DNA from: Marinobacter sp. DY40_1A1
GTDB taxonomy: Bacteria > Pseudomonadota > Gammaproteobacteria > Pseudomonadales > Oleiphilaceae
DNA length: 64,000 nt
Direction of reading: 5' to 3'
Assembly (NCBI RefSeq): GCF_016597815.1
Contig: NZ_VCHA01000004.1
Location: forward strand, 310,001 to 374,000
Shown: piece by piece, positions 23,451 through 33,861 of the stretch
How positions within the stretch are numbered: the stretch's first letter is position 1
How the letters are laid out: every line of letters begins with the position of its first letter
The notes under the pieces: model-generated
The model's input: only the letters and a program-made list of their open reading frames with translations
The model's database searches: none
Told to the model about the DNA's origin: nothing
Position numbers and translations under genes: made by a program

Positions 23451-25496
23451 TCAGGCCGCTTCGTCTGTAATGCCGGTCTGCTTCAACAAGGCATCCACCT
23501 GCGGCTCACGGCCACGGAAGGCTTTGAACAGCTCCATTGGTTCCTGTGACCCGCCTTTTTCCAGAATGTTCTGCAAGAAAGCCCGTCCGGTTTCAGGATC
23601 GAAAATGCCGTTTTCCTCAAACAATGAGAAAGCATCGGCCGCCAGCACTTCCGCCCACTTGTAGCTGTAGTAACCCGCAGCATACCCGCCAGCGAAGATG
23701 TGGGAGAAGGCATTCGGGAAGCGGTTGAACTCCGGGGCTTCCACTACCGCAATCTCATCACGCACAGTACGGTGCATGTGCAGCGGGTTGGTGGGCGCCT
23801 CTTCTGTGAATTCCGCATGCAGGCGGAAATCAAACAGGGAGAACTCCAACTGTCGCACCATAGCCATGCCGGACTGGAAGTTTTTGGCCGCCAACAACTT
23901 CTGCAGCAAGTCTTCCGGTAAAGGCTCGCCGGTTTCGTGGTGGCTGGCAATCAAGGCCAGAGACTCAGGGTTCCAGCACCAGTTTTCCAGGAACTGACTG
24001 GGCAGCTCTACCGCATCCCAGGCGACACCGTTGATGCCGGATACGTCCATGACTTCCACCTGCGTAAGCATGTGGTGCAGGCCATGGCCAAATTCGTGGA
24101 ACAGGGTGGTTACTTCGTCGTGGGTGAGCAACGACGGTTTGCCGTTCACCGGTGGCGTAAAGTTGCAGGTGAGGAAAGCCACCGGCAATTGCAGTGCGCC
24201 GCGCTGATCGCGCCAGCGTACCCGGCAATCGGCCATCCAGGCGCCACCACGCTTGCCCTGGCGGGCAAACAGGTCAAAGTAGAACCAGGCGATGGGCTCA
24301 CCGTTGCGGCTGATGCAGTAGGCGGTGGCATCTTCGTGCCAGGTTTCTACGTTCGGCTTGGCTTCAATCTGTATATCAAACAGCTTCTCCGCAACCCGGA
24401 ACAAGCCTGGCACCACTTTATCCACAGGAAACCAGGGGCGAAGGGTTTCGGGGGAAATGTCATAGCGCTGCTGGCGAAGCTTTTCGCTGTAATAGCCAAG
24501 GTCCCAAGCCTTCAGGTCATCCAGGCCGTGTTCATCTTTAGCGAAGGCCTTCAGCTCGGCATAGTCTTTCTCTGCAACTGGCTTGGATTTGGCCGCCAGC
24601 TCATTAAGAAAGCCCAGAACTTCGTCGGTATCACGGGCCATCTTTTTGGCCAGTGACCGCTCGGCGTAGTTGTTGAAGCCCAATAGTTTGGCCAATGCGT
24701 GTCGGCGCTTGAGGATTTCGGCCATTACCTGGGTGTTGTCCCAGGTTCCAGCATCTGGCCCTACGTCTGAGGCGCGGGTAACAAAGGCTTCGTAGACTTC
24801 GTGGCGCAGCTCGCGGTTGTCACAGTAGGTCATAACCGGGAAGAAGCTGGGGAAATCCAGGGTGATCACGTAGCCATCCAGTTCTTTCTGGCTGGCAGCC
24901 TGCTTGGCGCCTTCGAGCGCGGATTCCGGAATACCGGCCAGTTCTTCTACATTGGTAATGTGTTTGAACCAGTTCTGGGTGGCATCCAGCACGTTGTCGC
25001 TGAAGCGGTTGGTCAGTTCCGACAGCTCGCGGGAAAGGTCCGCGTACTGCTTTTTCTGATCATCCGGCAGATCCACGCCGCCAAGGTGAAAGTCTCGCAG
25101 GGTGTTATTCACGGCTTTGCGTTGGGCTTCGCTGAGTTCGCTGAAATCATCCCGGGCTGCGAGCTTTTTGTAAGCTTCGCACAGGGCTGAGTTCTGGCTG
25201 ACTTCGGTGCTGTATTCGGTGAGCTTTTCCAGGCAGTTTTTATAAACTTTGCGCAGGTCGTCGCTGTTCATCACGCTGTTGAGGTGCGAGATAACAGACC
25301 AGGCGTTGCTCAGCTTGTTTTCAAGTGATTGCATGGGCTGAACCAAGGTATCCCAGGAGGGATCTTCATTCTGAGCCAGGCTGGCGATTTTCACGCGGTT
25401 TTCGCTGAGTATCTGGTCAATGGCCGTTTCCATGTGCTCGGTGCGCACGTGGTCAAACTTTGGCAGTAAGTCGTCAGTCAGTAACGGGTTATTCAT
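23451..25496 (-). CDS. prlC: Oligopeptidase A (M3 metallopeptidase)
   Basis: The 681-residue protein is a full-length M3 family peptidase. The zinc site TLFHEFGHGLHH (HEXGH) is near residue 465, and the third ligand is expected in the following VAWDAVELPSQFLENW block. It opens with MNNPLLTDDLLPKFDHVRTEHM, like E. coli PrlC, which degrades signal peptide remnants and short peptides in the cytoplasm. ATG 25494-25496 has AAGGGG upstream. It heads a two-gene unit with yheV. Confidence 0.96.
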   Translation of the reverse strand: MNNPLLTDDLLPKFDHVRTEHMETAIDQILSENRVKIASLAQNEDPSWDTLVQPMQSLENKLSNAWSVISHLNSVMNSDDLRKVYKNCLEKLTEYSTEVSQNSALCEAYKKLAARDDFSELSEAQRKAVNNTLRDFHLGGVDLPDDQKKQYADLSRELSELTNRFSDNVLDATQNWFKHITNVEELAGIPESALEGAKQAASQKELDGYVITLDFPSFFPVMTYCDNRELRHEVYEAFVTRASDVGPDAGTWDNTQVMAEILKRRHALAKLLGFNNYAERSLAKKMARDTDEVLGFLNELAAKSKPVAEKDYAELKAFAKDEHGLDDLKAWDLGYYSEKLRQQRYDISPETLRPWFPVDKVVPGLFRVAEKLFDIQIEAKPNVETWHEDATAYCISRNGEPIAWFYFDLFARQGKRGGAWMADCRVRWRDQRGALQLPVAFLTCNFTPPVNGKPSLLTHDEVTTLFHEFGHGLHHMLTQVEVMDVSGINGVAWDAVELPSQFLENWCWNPESLALIASHHETGEPLPEDLLQKLLAAKNFQSGMAMVRQLEFSLFDFRLHAEFTEEAPTNPLHMHRTVRDEIAVVEAPEFNRFPNAFSHIFAGGYAAGYYSYKWAEVLAADAFSLFEENGIFDPETGRAFLQNILEKGGSQEPMELFKAFRGREPQVDALLKQTGITDEAA

Positions 25497-25562
25497 GGAT
25501 CCCCTTCTCAGCTGTTCAAATGTGAGGTAGCTTCATTTATATCAATCATCGGAGGAAGACGT

Positions 25563-25661
25563 CTGTGTGGAGGCTTTGCCAAAACACGCCATGAATACGT
25601 CCATGTAGGCTCGGCTCCGCCATCCATGGCTCCGCACGGCTTTGGCAAAGCCTCCACACAG
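25563..25661. repeat. Long inverted repeat with 57-base loop
   Basis: CTGTGTGGAGGCTTTGCCAAA (25563-25583) is perfectly complementary to the arm at 25641-25661. The loop contains CGTCCATGTAGGCTCGGCTCCG and CCATCCATGGCTCCG, which look like a conserved core. It lies between the divergent prlC and gamma carbonic anhydrase genes. The architecture (long perfect arms, fixed-looking core) resembles the other palindromes in this window but the sequence is unrelated; it appears to be a second repeat family. Confidence 0.75.
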
Positions 25662-25702
25662 CCGCCCCCAACTTCCGGGCAAACGCAACTAAGGTATATG
25701 TA

Positions 25703-26239
25703 ATGACGAATATACGTTCTCACAAGGGTATCACGCCAGATTTAGGAGAGCGCACTCTGGTGGATCCCAGTGCGGTAGTAATCGGTGATGTTAAAACCGG
25801 CAAGGATTGTTCCATCTGGCCGATGACCGTGGTGCGGGGTGATATGCACAGGATCCGCATCGGCGACCGCTGCAGTATCCAGGACGGCTCGGTGTTGCAC
25901 ATCACTCACGCCAGCGATTTTAATCCGGGTGGTCATCCACTCACCTTGGGCGACGATGTCACCGTGGGGCACAAGGCTTTGTTGCATGGCTGCACTATTG
26001 GTAGCCGGGTGCTGGTGGGCATGGGCTGTATCATTATGGATGGTGCGGTGGTGGAGGATGAGGTGATTGTGGCGGCAGGTTGTTTGGTGCCGCCGGGCAA
26101 AACACTGGAATCCGGGCATCTGTATGTTGGCTCGCCGTGCAAGAAGGCACGTGCTTTGTCCGATAAGGAACGCACGTTTTTTGCGTACACGGCGGCCAAC
26201 TATGTGAAGCTCAAGGATGAGTATCTGGCCGAGGCTTAG
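25703..26239 (+). CDS. Gamma carbonic anhydrase-like hexapeptide-repeat protein
   Basis: The 178-residue protein is a left-handed beta-helix of the YrdA/gamma carbonic anhydrase type, with hexapeptide repeats such as VIGDVKTGKDCSIWPMTVVRGD and IGDRCSIQDGSVLHI. The metal-site histidines appear in LHITHAS, VGHKALLHGC. Homologues bind zinc and may hydrate CO2, but many have no proven activity. ATG 25703 has AAGG nine bases upstream. Its stop overlaps the stop of the convergent PA4642-type gene by three bases. Confidence 0.92.
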   Translation: MTNIRSHKGITPDLGERTLVDPSAVVIGDVKTGKDCSIWPMTVVRGDMHRIRIGDRCSIQDGSVLHITHASDFNPGGHPLTLGDDVTVGHKALLHGCTIGSRVLVGMGCIIMDGAVVEDEVIVAAGCLVPPGKTLESGHLYVGSPCKKARALSDKERTFFAYTAANYVKLKDEYLAEA

Positions 26240-26547
26240 CCCTCAGCCACAGCACCCCTTTTAGCTCCTGCCTGTTCCAGCACCTTGGCGTACTCCACGC
26301 CTTTGCGGTGCTGGGATACGTGGTCGAGGAAGGTTTCACCTGCTTCATTAGTGGCGTTGAGATCACCGCCAGCTTCCACAAAGAAACCTACAAAGCGCCC
26401 AAAATCTTCCGCTCTCATGGCCCGGTATGCTTTCAGCAGGGCTGTGTAGTCAGAGCCCTCTTCTTTTGGCGAGCTTGGCAGGTGGCTTTTTACGCGCTCA
26501 TCGCTCCACTCTTCATCAAGCACCTTGGGTTTATCAGGGCCGCTCAT
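26236..26547 (-). CDS. PA4642-family small protein
   Basis: The 103-residue acidic cytoplasmic protein matches, from memory, the PA4642 family: LDEEWSDERVKSHL, DYTALLKAYRAMRAEDFGRFVGFFVEAGGDLNATNEAGET and a closing VLEQAGAKR. The centre resembles one ankyrin-like helical pair (DLNATNEAGETFLDHVSQHR). Its function is unknown. ATG 26545-26547 is preferred over GTG two codons earlier because AGGAG lies seven bases upstream. It follows pomB on the same strand by 30 bases and ends overlapping the convergent carbonic anhydrase stop. Confidence 0.8.
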   Translation of the reverse strand: MSGPDKPKVLDEEWSDERVKSHLPSSPKEEGSDYTALLKAYRAMRAEDFGRFVGFFVEAGGDLNATNEAGETFLDHVSQHRKGVEYAKVLEQAGAKRGAVAEG

Positions 26548-26577
26548 GTTCACTCTCCTGTGTTCGTATGTTTATGT

Positions 26578-27411
26578 TCAGGGCAGGATTTCCACCGGCA
26601 GGTCGCCGGTTGAGATAGATTCGTCACATTCGGGATCACGAATGGCAATTTCCACTCGCCGGTTCAATGCCCGATTTTCCGCCGTATCGTTTGGGGCCAG
26701 GGGGTTGGTTTCAGCACGGCCAGCGGCGACAACACGTTCCGCAGGCACCTGTTTACTCATCACCAGTTCGTGCACCACAGATACCGCACGGGCGGCTGAA
26801 AGATCCCAGTTCGAGCGATACCGGCTACTTGAGATGGGCCGATCGTCTGTGTAGCCAGACACCAATACATCACCCGTACAACCGGCCAATACGTCCACCA
26901 CCCGCTCGATAATGGGGATCATCTCTGGCTTGATATCGGCTTGCCCGGAGCGGAATGTGGCTTCTTCAGAGAACCGGATAACAACTTTGTTCTGGTCGTA
27001 ATTGACCACCAAAGCCTCGGAAGCAACCTCGTTTTCAAGCTCGCTGATCATTCGGCTGGCCAGATCCAGCACGCCGCCGGAAATAACCGTGTCCGCCGTT
27101 TCAGGCGCTCGTTCATCAATGAACTCTGGTTCCCGGGTCTGGGATTCGGTGGGTTCGGGCAGGGAAACTGTATCGGATTCCACGAGGGTGATCGGCGAGC
27201 CGCCCACGCCGTCACCCAGCACGTTGGCGGAACCAAAAGCCACGGACATGGAGTTGGCCATGGCTTTGTATTTTTCGATATCCATTTCCGCAAAAGACAG
27301 CAGCAGAATAAAAAACGTCAGCAGCAGCGTGGCGAGATCGGCAAAGGTAACGATCCACGCAGGTGTTTGATTGGTCTGCTTGGGCTTTCTGGCCTTCCGG
27401 ATAGATTGCAA
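26578..27411 (-). CDS. pomB: Flagellar stator protein PomB/MotB
   Basis: The 277-residue protein has an N-terminal cytoplasmic tail, one membrane helix with the ion-binding aspartate (WIVTFADLATLLLTFFILLL, Asp near 25) and a C-terminal OmpA-like peptidoglycan-binding domain (VSGYTDDRPISSSRYRSNWDLS, GRAETNPLAPNDTAENR). Together with PomA it forms the motor stator; the PomA-like partner suggests Na+ coupling. The start is TTG 27409-27411 with GGGAGG nine bases upstream; no better ATG precedes the membrane helix. It starts four bases after the pomA stop. Confidence 0.92.
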   Translation of the reverse strand: MQSIRKARKPKQTNQTPAWIVTFADLATLLLTFFILLLSFAEMDIEKYKAMANSMSVAFGSANVLGDGVGGSPITLVESDTVSLPEPTESQTREPEFIDERAPETADTVISGGVLDLASRMISELENEVASEALVVNYDQNKVVIRFSEEATFRSGQADIKPEMIPIIERVVDVLAGCTGDVLVSGYTDDRPISSSRYRSNWDLSAARAVSVVHELVMSKQVPAERVVAAGRAETNPLAPNDTAENRALNRRVEIAIRDPECDESISTGDLPVEILP

Positions 27412-27415
27412 AACC

Positions 27416-28189
27416 TCAGGCCTCCCGCTCCGGCACCAGCCCTTTGCGGTGTTCGGGCGTTACAAACGAGGAGAGTAGCTCTGTCATCACTCTGGGGTTT
27501 TCGCCACGCATGATGTTGCGTATGGAAGTGATGATCAGTATCTGGTTGCGGCTTTCATCTTCCGCCTTGAGCTGAAGTTTGTCGGCCAGAGGCAGGGCAA
27601 TCAGCTGGGCAATAAACGCACCGTAAAGGGTTGTCAGCAAGGCAATGGCCATGGCCGGCCCAATGGAAGAAGGATCGTCCAGCGAGTTAAGCATCTGTAC
27701 CAGCCCCACCAAGGTGCCCAGCATTCCAATGGCCGGTGCCGATTCGCCTATACCCCGGAATACTCGTTCTGCCACCTCGTAGCGTTCCGCCATTTGTTGG
27801 GATTCCTGAGCCAGGGCCTCTTCAACCAGCTCAGGCGGGTGGCCGTCTACACACAGGTAGATGGCTTTCTGCAGAAACTCGTTGCTAGTGCGATGATTTT
27901 CCAGGCCCAGAATACCTTCTTTACGCACAACCATGGCCAGCTCACCAGACTCGCGAATCAGGTCGGTAGGGCGTTCAACTTTGTCGGTAAAGGCGGCGCT
28001 CATGGCCAGGCGGAAAGCACTCATCACCGAAGACATGCGGAATTTTACGAGTGTGACCGCAAAGGTACCGCCAATGACAATGGCCAACCCCGGCAAATTG
28101 AGGAAGGTAAGAAGCGAGGCGTTGGCCAGCATCGCCAGAATCACAATCAGAATGCCGGCGACAAGCCCTACGAGGGTAAGAATGTCCAT
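27416..28189 (-). CDS. pomA: Flagellar stator protein PomA/MotA
   Basis: The 257-residue four-helix protein opens with MDILTLVGLVAGILIVILAM, as in PomA. It has a large cytoplasmic loop (residues 60-145) and the channel segments GMLGTLVGLVQMLNSLDD and AIALLTTLYGAFIAQLI. It drives flagellar rotation with PomB, probably using the sodium gradient, which suits a marine bacterium. AAGGG lies seven bases before the ATG. No other flagellar genes are nearby. The 51-base gap to aroE contains short repeats of ATGGATAGC. Confidence 0.93.
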   Translation of the reverse strand: MDILTLVGLVAGILIVILAMLANASLLTFLNLPGLAIVIGGTFAVTLVKFRMSSVMSAFRLAMSAAFTDKVERPTDLIRESGELAMVVRKEGILGLENHRTSNEFLQKAIYLCVDGHPPELVEEALAQESQQMAERYEVAERVFRGIGESAPAIGMLGTLVGLVQMLNSLDDPSSIGPAMAIALLTTLYGAFIAQLIALPLADKLQLKAEDESRNQILIITSIRNIMRGENPRVMTELLSSFVTPEHRKGLVPEREA

Positions 28190-28240
28190 GCATAGCCCTT
28201 CATGGATAGCATTTATGGATAGCCCTTACGGGTTGCTGTC

Positions 28241-29068
28241 TTAGTCGTTTCGCAATACATCGATAACTGATGCTGTGTCTGGCTGCACGCCCCGCCATAC
28301 ACGGAAGGATTCAGCGGCCTGCTCAATCAACATGCCCAAACCATCGAATACCCGAACGGCTCCATTATCCAGAGCCCACTGGTTAAATGTGGTCGTCTGC
28401 AGAGAATACATCATGTCGTAAACAACCGTGCCTGCCGTAATCACATTTGTGCGAACGGGCGGCAAGTCTCCCTGCAAGCTGGCACTGGTGCCGTTGATAA
28501 TAACGTCGAACGGCTGATCTGGCGCCTCGAACCCACAAGCGCTCAGTATGGTGGCGCCGGCATCTTCTGCAAACAGTGTAGCCAGTGCCTCAGCTTTGGC
28601 CACTGTGCGGTTTGCGATAGTCATACTGGCAGGTTTTTGTGCAAGCAGCGGCCCCAGTACGCCACGTACGGCACCCCCTGCACCCAGAACCAGTATGTTT
28701 GCGCCTTTAAGCTGAATACCATGATTGACGGTAAGGTCCTGCACCAGCCCCTGGCCGTCAGTATTGTCGGCTACCAATCGGCCCTCACTGTTCTGATACA
28801 ACGTATTGGCCGCACCGGCTTTTTCAGCTCGTGCCGTGCGCTGGTCTGCCAGCTGCCACGCCTGTTCCTTGAAAGGAACTGTTACGTTTAAACCCTTGCC
28901 GCCACTTTCAAAAAACTGACGCACCGTATTCGCAAAGCCATCGAGGGGCGCCTGAATGGCGGTGTATTCCACGGGCTCGCCTGTCTGCTTTGCAAAAAGA
29001 CTATGGATTCTTGGCGATTTGCTGTGATTGATCGGGTGGCCTACCACCGCGTAAAGCTCGTTGCTCAT
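28241..29068 (-). CDS. aroE: Shikimate dehydrogenase
   Basis: The 275-residue enzyme reduces 3-dehydroshikimate with NADPH in aromatic amino acid synthesis. The shikimate site is visible ([28 protein letters not shown] with the catalytic lysine, NTDGQGLV), and the NADP Rossmann motif is [15 protein letters not shown] with the phosphate-binding NRTVAKA. GAGG lies seven bases before ATG 29066-29068. It follows hemF by 12 bases, the same order I recall for Pseudomonas. Confidence 0.96.
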   Translation of the reverse strand: MSNELYAVVGHPINHSKSPRIHSLFAKQTGEPVEYTAIQAPLDGFANTVRQFFESGGKGLNVTVPFKEQAWQLADQRTARAEKAGAANTLYQNSEGRLVADNTDGQGLVQDLTVNHGIQLKGANILVLGAGGAVRGVLGPLLAQKPASMTIANRTVAKAEALATLFAEDAGATILSACGFEAPDQPFDVIINGTSASLQGDLPPVRTNVITAGTVVYDMMYSLQTTTFNQWALDNGAVRVFDGLGMLIEQAAESFRVWRGVQPDTASVIDVLRND

Positions 29069-29080
29069 TGCTAGCCTCGT

Positions 29081-30588
<1,508 letters not shown>

Positions 30589-30632
30589 GCTGATGTTGTC
30601 AGACCAAAACGGGGTGAATCATCACACCGGGC

Positions 30633-31757
30633 TCAGGCGATTTTCTGGAAACCTCCGGGGGCGGAACTGACCAATCCTTCAAGCTCGAGAAGCAGAAGGG
30701 ACTGGACAAGCTGATCTGCCGGAAGACCGGTAGCCATACACAGTGTATCGGTTGATTGTGGATCATACCCTAATGCCTCAAACACCGCGATTTCCCTGCT
30801 GTCCAGACCTGCCAGCAGGCTGGCAGCCGGTGCTTGCGAATGCTGTTCCAGCGGTTGCGCCCAGGAGGCACCCAGCTCCTCCAGAATATCGTCTACCTGT
30901 TCTACCAACCGGGCACCCTGTTTGATCAGATAATGGCACCCCCGTGCCACCGGACTGTGGATCGATCCGGGAATTGCAAACACCTCACGCCCTTGCTCCA
31001 ACGCCAGGCGGGCGGTGATAAGAGAGCCGCTTTTAAGCCCGGCCTCGACCACAAGAATGCCCCGACTCAAACCACTGATAATGCGATTGCGCTGGGGAAA
31101 GTGTGCGGCCCTCGCCGGTGTACCCGGCGGGTATTCCGACACCAGCAGGCCATTTGCGATCACCCGCTCACCAAGCCGGCGGTGCTGGTTCGGATATATG
31201 CGATCAAGGCCACAGCCAATAACAGCAATGGTGGGGTGCCCGGCATCCAGAGCGCCCGCATGGGCTGCACCATCAACCCCCAAGGCCAGTCCACTGGTTA
31301 CCAGCAACCCCCGCCCACTCAGCTCTCCAGCAAATGAACGGGCGTGGTCAAGGCCTGCAGGCGTGGCGTTACGGCTGCCAATAATACCAATCTGTTCGCG
31401 GCTCAACAGGCTGGCATCACCTCGCGTGTATAGCACCAGAGGGGCATCGTGGATGTGCCGAAGGGCTTCCGGGTAGTCCGGGCTTTGCCAGCTCAGGATG
31501 CCGATGGCATGTCGTTCACAGGCCAGCAGAACTTGCCGGGTAGTGCGAACACTGGCGTTGGTCTCGTCCTGCTGTTGCCACGCCAGAATTGCCGCCACGG
31601 TTTCAGTGTGCAAGCCAAGTGCCCGGAGTGTCGCAGCGTTTTTGGTGAGCAGTTCAACAAGGTTGGGAATGGTTGCGAGCATAGCTCGCCGGCGGGTACG
31701 CCCGAATTTGGGCAAACAGGTAAGAAACAGCCACTGCGCAGAGGGGAAGGTAAACAC
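30633..31757 (-). CDS. dprA: DNA-processing protein DprA
   Basis: The 374-residue protein loads RecA onto incoming single-stranded DNA during transformation. It has an N-terminal helical region, a Rossmann-like DNA-binding core (IGIIGSRNATPAG, TSGLALGVDGAAHAGAL, VIGCGLDRIYPNQHR, FPQRNRIISGLSRGILVVEA) and a C-terminal winged-helix domain (about 300-374). The start is GTG 31755-31757 with AAGGA seven bases upstream. A terminator hairpin separates it from lysM. Confidence 0.94.
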   Translation of the reverse strand: MFTFPSAQWLFLTCLPKFGRTRRRAMLATIPNLVELLTKNAATLRALGLHTETVAAILAWQQQDETNASVRTTRQVLLACERHAIGILSWQSPDYPEALRHIHDAPLVLYTRGDASLLSREQIGIIGSRNATPAGLDHARSFAGELSGRGLLVTSGLALGVDGAAHAGALDAGHPTIAVIGCGLDRIYPNQHRRLGERVIANGLLVSEYPPGTPARAAHFPQRNRIISGLSRGILVVEAGLKSGSLITARLALEQGREVFAIPGSIHSPVARGCHYLIKQGARLVEQVDDILEELGASWAQPLEQHSQAPAASLLAGLDSREIAVFEALGYDPQSTDTLCMATGLPADQLVQSLLLLELEGLVSSAPGGFQKIA

Positions 31758-31777
31758 AACATCATCCTTGAAAACAA

Positions 31778-31806
31778 CAAAGCCGGGCCATCCTGGCCCG
31801 GCTTTT
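31778..31806 (-). terminator. Bidirectional-type hairpin between lysM and dprA
   Basis: AAGCCGGGCCA-tcc-TGGCCCGGCTT forms an 11-pair stem with a three-base loop. On the minus strand it is followed by a T-rich run (TTTGTTGTTTTC), so it should end or attenuate the lysM transcript just before dprA. On the plus strand it is followed by TTTTAATT. Confidence 0.75.
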
Positions 31807-31824
31807 AATTAACTGATCACTGAA

Positions 31825-32844
31825 TCAGGGGTTGGTAACCTTATCGCCCACTGAAAGCGGACGGGTTGCCTGCAAAATCAGCCCGTAACTCATTTTTTCA
31901 TAAACCTGGAACACCATCAGCAAGCCAGCTCGCTCGGAAGGCAGCTCAATGGTTTCGTTGGTAACCGGATCGCGGGCCAGATTACCACTCTTGAGAATGG
32001 CCATCACGTTGCCGGCTTCCAGCCCTTCGCGGGCACCACGGTTAATCGTAACCACGTTGTACTGGCCAATCTGGGTAACGCCACCGTCCACTGACATCAT
32101 CTTGCCTTCAATCTCCTGAGCTGGAGAGCTGGGCACAAAGCTGGTGGTCAGGCGACGGTCTTCATTAACCAACAAGCGGTCGCCAATACGCACTTCTTCA
32201 CTGGAGCGGGTCAGATCCAAAGTCAGAACTTCGCCGTTTTCTGCAGAGATATCACCACGGGCAATGCTGCGCGCTTCCAGGCCAAGAAACTCACCGGTAT
32301 CCGGATCAACAAATTCCTGGCTGCGACGGAAAACGCCAACTTTATCAGCTGGCTTCTTGCCGCGGGCATAAACCCGATCGCCAGCACCGAGCACTATGCG
32401 TGCGTCTTTACCTTCGAGGATATACGGTGCCGCATCGATCTGCTCAGGGGTGACGACACGGGTGTCCGTCAGAAAGCTGCTGATTGCATCCAGAGGAATA
32501 GCCGGGATGGGTGTATCAATCCGCTCAGAGCGCACCTGCGGGGACAGTTTCACAACACCGTTGTTCGACGTTACCTTGGTGACGCGGGGTTTGCCGTCGA
32601 TATAAACCAGAGCAAGCCGATCGCCCGGGTAAATCAGATGCGGGTTTGCAACCTGGGGGTTAACGTGCCAAATTTCCGGCCAATACCACGGATTGCTCAG
32701 AAAACGCCCTGAAATATCCCAAAGAGTATCACCCTTCACAACAGTGTAACGCTCAGGATGATCAGACCGCAGTTCAGGTGCGGCGTGAGCCCAGGAGGTT
32801 AATAGCAGCGTAGTGGCTGCCAGAGCGTACAGCAGTTTCCTCAT
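31825..32844 (-). CDS. Exported LysM domain protein
   Basis: The 339-residue protein has a signal peptide (LLLTSWAHAA, cleavage near 21) followed by one LysM peptidoglycan-binding domain (YTVVKGDTLWDISGRFLSNPWYWPEIWHVN...HLIYPGDRL, about 34-85). The remainder is beta-rich and of unknown function. This long form sits before dprA in many gammaproteobacteria. AAGGA lies nine bases before ATG 32842-32844. It is divergent from def. A cell-envelope role is inferred from LysM and export. Confidence 0.9.
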   Translation of the reverse strand: MRKLLYALAATTLLLTSWAHAAPELRSDHPERYTVVKGDTLWDISGRFLSNPWYWPEIWHVNPQVANPHLIYPGDRLALVYIDGKPRVTKVTSNNGVVKLSPQVRSERIDTPIPAIPLDAISSFLTDTRVVTPEQIDAAPYILEGKDARIVLGAGDRVYARGKKPADKVGVFRRSQEFVDPDTGEFLGLEARSIARGDISAENGEVLTLDLTRSSEEVRIGDRLLVNEDRRLTTSFVPSSPAQEIEGKMMSVDGGVTQIGQYNVVTINRGAREGLEAGNVMAILKSGNLARDPVTNETIELPSERAGLLMVFQVYEKMSYGLILQATRPLSVGDKVTNP

Positions 32845-33255
32845 TGTCTAAGTCCTTGATCGCGTGCCTTGATTCTATGCATTCTGGTAAGGATGCAGCC
32901 AGTTTTCTGCAGCTTATTACGTTGTTATGCAACTTACTATAGAAGATGTCTCGCAAATTGTGATGTTATCTTTTGTTCCTCCAGTAAATTCTATGGGATT
33001 TACCGAAGATTTCAGCGATTACCTGGTCAGTTTGTACTCAATCGACAATATGGTGGATAATGTACCCATCAGAGGCAACGCGCTGCGTATCTTATAGTGT
33101 GAAGGGAACAATTTGCGCTCTACGCTGTCGCATTTCAGAGATCGCTTTCACACGGTTACAAAAGACAACGTTAAAAGTCAGCCAAAGCCGTTAGTCATTC
33201 AGAATGTCAGCCGAAATTCCTGACGTTCGTCATACAGGCCAAAAGTACGAGCATT
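32845..33255. other. Intergenic region between divergent lysM and def
   Basis: These 411 bases are more A/T-rich than their surroundings and must carry promoters for lysM (minus) and def (plus). TATAGT at 33093-33098 is a possible -10 on the plus strand, without a good -35. GTGTGAA near 33098 and TTCACAC near 33148 form a widely spaced 7-base inverted repeat. I see no RNA gene or repeat, and a 63-codon open frame here is not coding-like. Confidence 0.45.
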
Positions 33256-33759
33256 ATGATACTAGATATTCTTGAATACCCGGACCCCCGTCTGCGCACC
33301 ATTGCCAAGCCGGTAGACGAACTGACAGACGCCGACCGCAAGCTGATCGACGACATGTTCGAGACCATGTACGATGCGCCCGGTATTGGCTTGGCCGCGA
33401 CACAGGTCAACGTTCACAAGCAGATCATCGTTATGGATTTGTCTGAGGACAAAAGCGAGCCAATGGTGTTTATCAACCCACAGGTTGAAGTACTGGATGG
33501 CGAACTCGAAGCCATGCAGGAAGGTTGCCTCTCGGTTCCAGGCTTTTATGAGGATGTAGAGCGTATAGAGCACTGCATGATTCGCGCACTGGACCGTAAC
33601 GGGAAGCCATTTGAGCTCGAAGCTCGCGGCCTGTTGGCGGTTTGCATCCAGCATGAGATGGACCATCTCAACGGCAAGCTCTTCGTAGATTATCTGAGCA
33701 ACCTCAAGCGCAACCGCATTCGCAAGAAGCTGGAAAAGCTTCAAAAGCAAAGTGCGTGA
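33256..33759 (+). CDS. def: Peptide deformylase
   Basis: The 167-residue metalloenzyme removes the formyl group from nascent proteins. All three signature motifs are intact: [10 protein letters not shown] (residues 48-57), EGCLSVPG with the metal-ligand cysteine, and HEMDHLNG with two histidine ligands and the catalytic glutamate. It is followed by a terminator-like hairpin and then fmt, the enzyme that adds the formyl group. Confidence 0.97.
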   Translation: MILDILEYPDPRLRTIAKPVDELTDADRKLIDDMFETMYDAPGIGLAATQVNVHKQIIVMDLSEDKSEPMVFINPQVEVLDGELEAMQEGCLSVPGFYEDVERIEHCMIRALDRNGKPFELEARGLLAVCIQHEMDHLNGKLFVDYLSNLKRNRIRKKLEKLQKQSA

Positions 33760-33809
33760 ATAGTGCCTGATGGCCGCGTGAGGATAGTGTAAAAGCTTCG
33801 ACAGTATCG

Positions 33810-33832
33810 GACCGGGCCATGCCCGGTCTTTT
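33810..33832 (+). terminator. Terminator-like hairpin between def and fmt
   Basis: GACCGGGC-cat-GCCCGGTC (eight pairs, three-base loop) is followed by TTTTCGT. It lies 50 bases after the def stop and 29 before the fmt start, so it probably attenuates read-through, allowing def and fmt to be expressed at different levels. Confidence 0.7.
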
Positions 33833-33861
33833 CGTATTCAACGAGACAGAGACCCAACACC

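Noticed and set aside
28190..28240. Short ATGGATAGC direct repeats between pomA and aroE
   Set aside because: Only two short units; no evidence of function.
32869..33060. 63-codon open frame in the lysM-def gap
   Set aside because: Cys/Tyr/Arg-rich, no ribosome binding site, no family resemblance; the region is A/T-rich promoter DNA.
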